From: Dendrocalamus latiflorus
Taxonomy: Eukaryota; Streptophyta; Magnoliopsida; Poales; Poaceae
Assembly: GCA_017311315.1 (NCBI GenBank)
Contig: CM029644.1
Location: 29,717,606-29,781,605 of the forward strand
Direction of reading: 5' to 3'
DNA length: 64,000 nt
Below, one piece after another: positions 59,050-64,000 of the stretch. The notes beneath the pieces were generated by a model. It saw only the letters and a list, made by a program, of their open reading frames with translations. It did no database searches and had not been told where the DNA came from. The first letter of the stretch is position 1. Each line of letters begins with the position of its first letter. A program made the position numbers and the translations under genes.

Positions 59050-61440
59050 TCTGAGACTATGTGGAGAGTAATTGACTTTTGGTTCAGAGAGTTTACGAAG
59101 TTTGAGTTTGTCTTTTGAGAGTTTGCAATTTTTTAATTGTTTTATGTTATTGGCGGTCTGACTGGTATTAGGGCCACGGTCAAACCGGCCTTTGGTTGGC
59201 GACCTGACCGATCTATGGTTGATGGTCAGATCGGCCTTGGAGATTTGTAGTGTGAGTTGGTTTGAGCTAAGTTAGTTGAGTGTGTGCATGTCATGGGTGT
59301 CATTGCTTATGTGCATTCATGTTGTATAGTGCATTTATGGACTAATGTGGGTCATTTTGCAAAGAATTTGTGCCCAAAAAAGGTTGCTTGGTCTATTGTT
59401 GTGCAAATGGCTTGGAGGCGACTACGGTCAACGGTGGGGAGACCGCAACCAGGTTGGGGATAACTAAGGTCAAGAATGGTCATGGATATTATGTGGGATA
59501 GTTGAACTCAACAAGTTACAAGATGGACAAAAACCATGAAAGGTGAAGTTTGAGCAAAGATCATGATGCATTAGAGATGCACGCCATGCTTTACGATGAT
59601 GCTTCTGGGATAGAAGCATTGAGGCAAATGTTCTCGCTGTCATCAATTAGGCATATTGATGATTTTGTCTTGTGCGATGCTACACAACGGTTTACTTGTT
59701 TGTATTGGTTATAGGACTCTAGAGATAGGTTATAGTGAGACGGACGGGACCAAGACTAAGCTAGGAGAGCGTAGGTTCAAAACGATCATGGGAGTGAGAC
59801 TATGCCCAAGAGGAGCCAAGGTCCAGACGATCAAGTAACCACCAACGATGACCAAGGCTAGCAGAGTGATTACAAGATGGAATGACGTGGAGCCAGAGTG
59901 GAAGCTACCGGTAGAGGATATGATGGACAATAAAAAGGTGGACTGGGAGCAGGCTCGGTAAGGAGCTGAGATCCTATGCAATCAAGGAAGCCGAGTGTTG
60001 TCATGATGCGAGGAGAAGTATGTGGTTTGCCAAGTGACTTTAGTCGTTTGCAAGCAAGAATGGTTCAGTGGGATTCAAATGCATGAGAGGCTTGGCAGCA
60101 AGTCATTAGGACCATATGGAAGATGGTGAAGCATGGACGATGCTTTGTGGCAAAGAAAGCGAGAAGTTCGCAGAAGGTGGTAGAGGGGTATTTTGGTAAA
60201 TTGCCCAATATCGAAAATGTGACGGTATGCGAAGCTGCGGCATTGGCCTAAGTAGTTTATATCTTGGTTGTGCTGAAAATGTGAAGTGGATCAAGTGTTG
60301 ATTCACTAATGAGTTAATAGGTGTGTACACTTTGAGAAACGTGCATGTGTAAATGTAAAACCTGATATATTGTTGGGTTAATGGATTAGCCTATGTAAGT
60401 GGATAAAACCCAACTAGAAGAACTGGTTAGAGTTTCTCATATGCCTCCACTATAAAAGGGTGGAGAGAGGTGGCTTATGGTTAAGCCATCCATGCCAAGT
60501 AGAGATGAGTTAGGATTTTTTTAGGAGAACCTTGTGGGTTATGTGAGAGCCTCTTGTGACTGAATTTTTTTTTATCATCCTTAGACCTTTTGTATGTCTA
60601 GGGAATGGCTATAAACTTTCATCACCAAATATCAATAGAGATCAAAATTTGTTCAAGTATTTTCCTCTTGTGCTCAATTGATGAAATCTTGATTTGGCTT
60701 GATTTTTTATGTTTTCTCTTCTTCTCTTGATCTTGTTGTGTGCCAAGGATATGTAAGTGATGAAGATGTCTCTTGGAGACCATATCTCATCTATCTATCA
60801 CTTGTTATTTGTAAGTTTTTGTGTTTACTTGGTTTTGGCTCAAGAGAGGGTGATTTTAGGGTTTTGACCTTAAGAGCGTTTTGGCTTGAGTTCGTGCTAT
60901 AATCTAACTTGCTATGATATATGAGAACCCAACCAAGATTATCTAGATCATCAAGGACTCACGAGCAAGAATAGATCGAGATTTTCCTCTTTTGCACAGT
61001 TTTGGTGCAACGTTCTTTCAAATGAAAAAAGTCAGAACTTTGGTAATAATTTTCTTGATTATGATCGAAATAGAATCCTAACATCTTAGAGAAGGTGCAT
61101 ACTAAATGTTAAATGATTTAGAGCCTTGGTTTGAGAGTTGGATCAATTTGTGATTTTAGCCTGTTTTGGTGCAGTAGAGTTTCAAGAGCCAATAAATCAT
61201 AATTTTCTTAAGTTTTTTTAAGATATTTGATTGGAACATACTTTTAAGGTCATGATGTAGCCTTGGTTTAAGTTTCATATCATTTAGAATTGTGGATCAA
61301 AAGTTTTATCGATTTCCATATTAGAAATAGTCTGTTTCCATAGTTATTGGAGTGAAGAGTTTTACTTCCATTTAAAAAAGATTTTTAAAAAACTTAAAAT
61401 TAATTTAAGCTTCTATTCACCCTATGGTCGTGGACCTACA
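59050..61440. mobile_element. Unclassified 2.39-kb insertion with CAAAT target duplication
   Basis: The EF-hand upstream remnant is interrupted here. CAAAT stands on both sides (59045-59049 and 61441-61445) and is single in the uninterrupted copy near 55660, so this is a real insertion. It starts TCTGAGACTATG and ends GTGGACCTACA, with no terminal inverted repeats, LTRs or recognisable proteins. A TATAAAAGGG box at about 60452 suggests an internal promoter. The 5-bp duplication would fit a retroelement relic. Confidence 0.6.
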
Positions 61441-61794
61441 CAAATAATTGCAGACCCCCACATCAGAAAAAGAAATGTACCATATAAATTGCAGACCTCT
61501 ACATCAGAAAAAGAAATGTACCATATATTCTCCCTACGCCGACCAATCGGAGATAAACAACCGAAGCGTGATGGCGTATTCGCATACGGACGTTATGATG
61601 ATGCATTGGTGTTGAAGCGCGAACATACAGATACAGCACGTACCGTGTCCTCCACCGTGAGTGAGACACCACTCGTAGCCTGCGGAATTGCAGATAGAGA
61701 TGAATAAAGCGACGCAAGAAACACATGAGAATCAAAACCTGCATATAAAAGGAGGAACAATTACAAGCTCCAACATGCAGTTAGCTAAGCCATG
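61441..61794 (+). pseudogene. Promoter remnant of a third EF-hand gene copy, part 2
   Basis: CAAATAATTGCAGA...CACATCAGAAAA, GCAGATAGAGATGAATAAAG, GAAACACATGAGAATCA and TATAAAAGGAGG (TATA box 61744-61751) match the copy 2 promoter. The leader ends GCTAAGCCATG as in copy 2 (GCTAGCCATG), but the next bases are unrelated and no EF-hand frame follows. The coding sequence has been lost or replaced right after the start codon. Confidence 0.65.
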
Positions 61795-64000
61795 TATAGA
61801 ATCATATGGTACAATCAAAAAGGAGTAAATGATTATCTCTACTTTTAACATTTGAAATCAAAACTAAAAGTAGAAGAAAAATAATCTAAATTACCGGATG
61901 TAGATTATGACTACAGGATGTTGATTCACTTCCACGTGTTTGATGAATGCTTCGATCGTCTGATCATTCTCTTCAATCGCTCGCTGCGACCGCTCACACA
62001 CGTAGTTGTAATCTCCCTCTGCTCGAAGACTTCAGCCGCTCGAACGCTATTGATCGAACGAGTACACACTGGAGACTGAAGAAAAATGACACTCAGAAAA
62101 CAAGTCGTCGATGCCAGCAAACTTTTCTTGAAATAAATCTAATCTATTATTTATATATCATGGATGTGGTTACAAAGTACCCTCACGGCACCCCTAAAAT
62201 CTCTCTCGACGAAAACTCTCTAAAAACTCACATGTTAGCCCTTACCCTCTCCCTACTTTTATAGACTAACGTCTAAGCCGTGTCCGTCTTAAACATGAAC
62301 ACACAACTCTATCTCTTCCTCAAATCAAGAAATCTAAAACCCTTCCTAACATAGGTTTTACCATATCTCTAAACTTTCCTATTACAGACTCCTTCCATAA
62401 CGTCTCCAATCTCATCATGTGACGAAGCCTCCAAGACATACATTCTGTATCTTCATCATGCATCACCAACTTCCGTGTCGAAGCCTCTAGGACCGCATCT
62501 CCTGTAGCTTCTCCACGCATCATCATGTGCTCCAGCACGAGCTCGATCGCCTCGTGTGACATCTCAATCGCCCGGACCTTACATTACCCCTCCTAGTCCT
62601 GTTCCTCCTCATCACCGATCGTAACTATCTCCACGCCTTCACGCATCATTCACCTTTAACCTTCACGTGCTCCAGCATGAGCCCGATCACCTTGCATGAC
62701 ATCCCAACTACCTAGACTTTAGATTACCTCCTTCTAATCCCGGTACTCCTCATCACCGACCATGATCGTCTCCACGCTCACCTGCACATGCAAATACCAA
62801 AGAAACTTTCTCCCGGCACAAGTTGTTCACAACTAGACCGTCGTCAGCACACACACTCACACCATCCTTGTCCATCTATAGACAAGAACAAAACCATCCA
62901 CGACTATCAATTAGGTCGTCCATGACCACACATTCCATCGCTTTCCACAAAACGCTTTAGATAACTTTTTACGACCACTAGCTCAACGAATACTCGAAAA
63001 CCACAAGTATTTAGGAAATACCATCGTTCCATCAAAAACACTCAAGAATAACATCCGCATTGCTATCAACTATAGAGCCACTGAGTACCGACTACCGAGT
63101 ACCAATCGCTACAACAATGACTACCGATCGCAACACCTCTGATGACCATGATCACGAAAACCATGACCATCGAGTATTGAGTCCTTCTGACTACTGAGTA
63201 CTCCCATATTCCAAGTACCAAACCCTGCGAGTACTGTTCCTCTGAACACTGTTCACCGAGTACCTACCTAGTACTGTCGCAACGACCACTAATTACCGAC
63301 CACCACGCACCAACCAGCTAACCACTGGCCCAACACAAGTACTCGAGGTACTCGAAGATCACAAGAATGAAGCACTCGAACCGACAATGAAGTCTACGAG
63401 TACCGACCACGAAGCTTATGGTAACCGATTGCAAAGCCTTCGACTAAACCCAAAGACAACAACATCAGTCCGTCAAGTCTATGACTATCGAGTATGATCA
63501 GTAAAGTTTACGACCATGAAAAGGTACTACAACTATGATTACCTTCAGTGTCATTCTGTCATGGTCAAAGTTGGACGTGATAGAAGCCGGACGTGGTTGA
63601 AGTCGAACGTGGTCGAAGCTGGACGTGGTCAAAGTCAGTCATGATCAGAATGTCATAGTCGAGTTGTCGTGGTCAAAACCAGGTGTAGTCGAAAACAGAC
63701 GTGGTCATTCTTCTGTGGTCATGCTGCGGTGCTTGTACTGCTGTGGTCGAAAGCCGCAGTGGTCAAAGTTCATCGTCATTGAAGTTGGACGTGGTCGTAA
63801 AGCCAAGCTCTGCTACAGTACTCTTTCAAGTACCAGCTGAATCACTGTTCACCTCTGAGTACTATTCTTTCGACTATACAGTTTTGACCAGATCACTGTA
63901 GCTTCGGCTGTACAAAAAACCTGTAGCTTTGATCGGTCTATGCTTTGAATCTTTGATGACGCCGCTCGAAGGCTATCCGATCTTTCGGTGGTACTCGAAC
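61795..64000. other. Repeat-rich, LTR-like and GTCG/GAGTAC-rich DNA
   Basis: On the minus strand TATAAAAGTAGGGAGAGGG (about 62260 downward) followed by a leader-like stretch resembles an LTR promoter. From about 63000 GAGTACCGA-type motifs recur, and from 63540 to 63800 ACGTGGTCGAAG-type motifs, as in the arrays at 4591-6600 and 7400-7690. No gene is recognised, and open frames here are short. Confidence 0.4.

Noticed and set aside
59050..61440. Helitron
   Set aside because: It starts with TC but does not end in CTRR with a hairpin, and a 5-bp duplication at both sides is not expected for Helitrons.

Overview
The window looks like plant nuclear DNA from a grass (Poaceae). The grounds are split genes with plant-type GT-AG introns, STRUBBELIG-family and WEB1-family proteins, and a dense load of grass-style transposable elements (gypsy and copia LTR elements, hAT, PIF/Harbinger, Stowaway and MULE-type MITEs). 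I cannot name the species; a panicoid grass is only a guess. All calls come from reading the sequence, with no database search.

Six protein-coding genes look intact. (1) 14581-20222 (+): a 16-exon STRUBBELIG-receptor-family LRR receptor kinase (719 aa). (2) 32552-35214 (+): a 10-exon FYVE zinc finger plus ankyrin protein (295 aa). (3) 38224-41471 (+): a 5-exon protein resembling COLD-REGULATED 27/28 (249 aa), with evening elements and a G-box upstream. (4) 49797-52403 (+): a two-coding-exon WEB1-like coiled-coil protein (826 aa). (5, 6) 53959-54252 (-) and 56118-56393 (+): two small intronless EF-hand proteins forming a head-to-head inverted duplication. A third copy of their upstream region survives at about 58775-61794 with its coding sequence gone.

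Layout. 1-3.1 kb: LINE debris and MITEs. 3.6-7.8 kb: degenerate repeat DNA with a 34-bp and a long 27-bp minisatellite. 9.65-13.5 kb: a complete but gag-pro-only gypsy element with matching 5-bp target duplications. 14-20 kb: the receptor kinase. 20.7-24.7 kb: broken copia DNA with a nested hAT MITE. 25.2-26.2 kb: a hAT deletion derivative. 27.3-28.6 kb: a broken HPPK/DHPS folate-gene copy. 30.8-32.2 kb: a GC-rich PIF/Harbinger-type element with a 48-bp in-frame minisatellite, lying against the FYVE gene. 35.5-36.5 kb: a solo LTR with a nested insertion. 37-42.6 kb: the COR27-like gene with paired hairpin MITEs. 43-43.6 kb: a chimeric fragment of an rRNA dimethylase and an EF-hand exon. 45-48 kb: a MITE cluster. 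48.2-52.4 kb: WEB1-like. 53.9-61.8 kb: the EF-hand duplication block cut by hAT, copia and an unclassified 2.4-kb insertion. 61.8-64 kb: more LTR-like and GTCG/GAGTAC-rich repeat DNA.

The genes do not form a pathway; they are ordinary neighbours in a TE-rich region. I found no convincing new system. The best leads are the GC-rich Pack-type element, the EF-hand promoter duplications, the chimeric gene fragment and the codon-multiple minisatellites.
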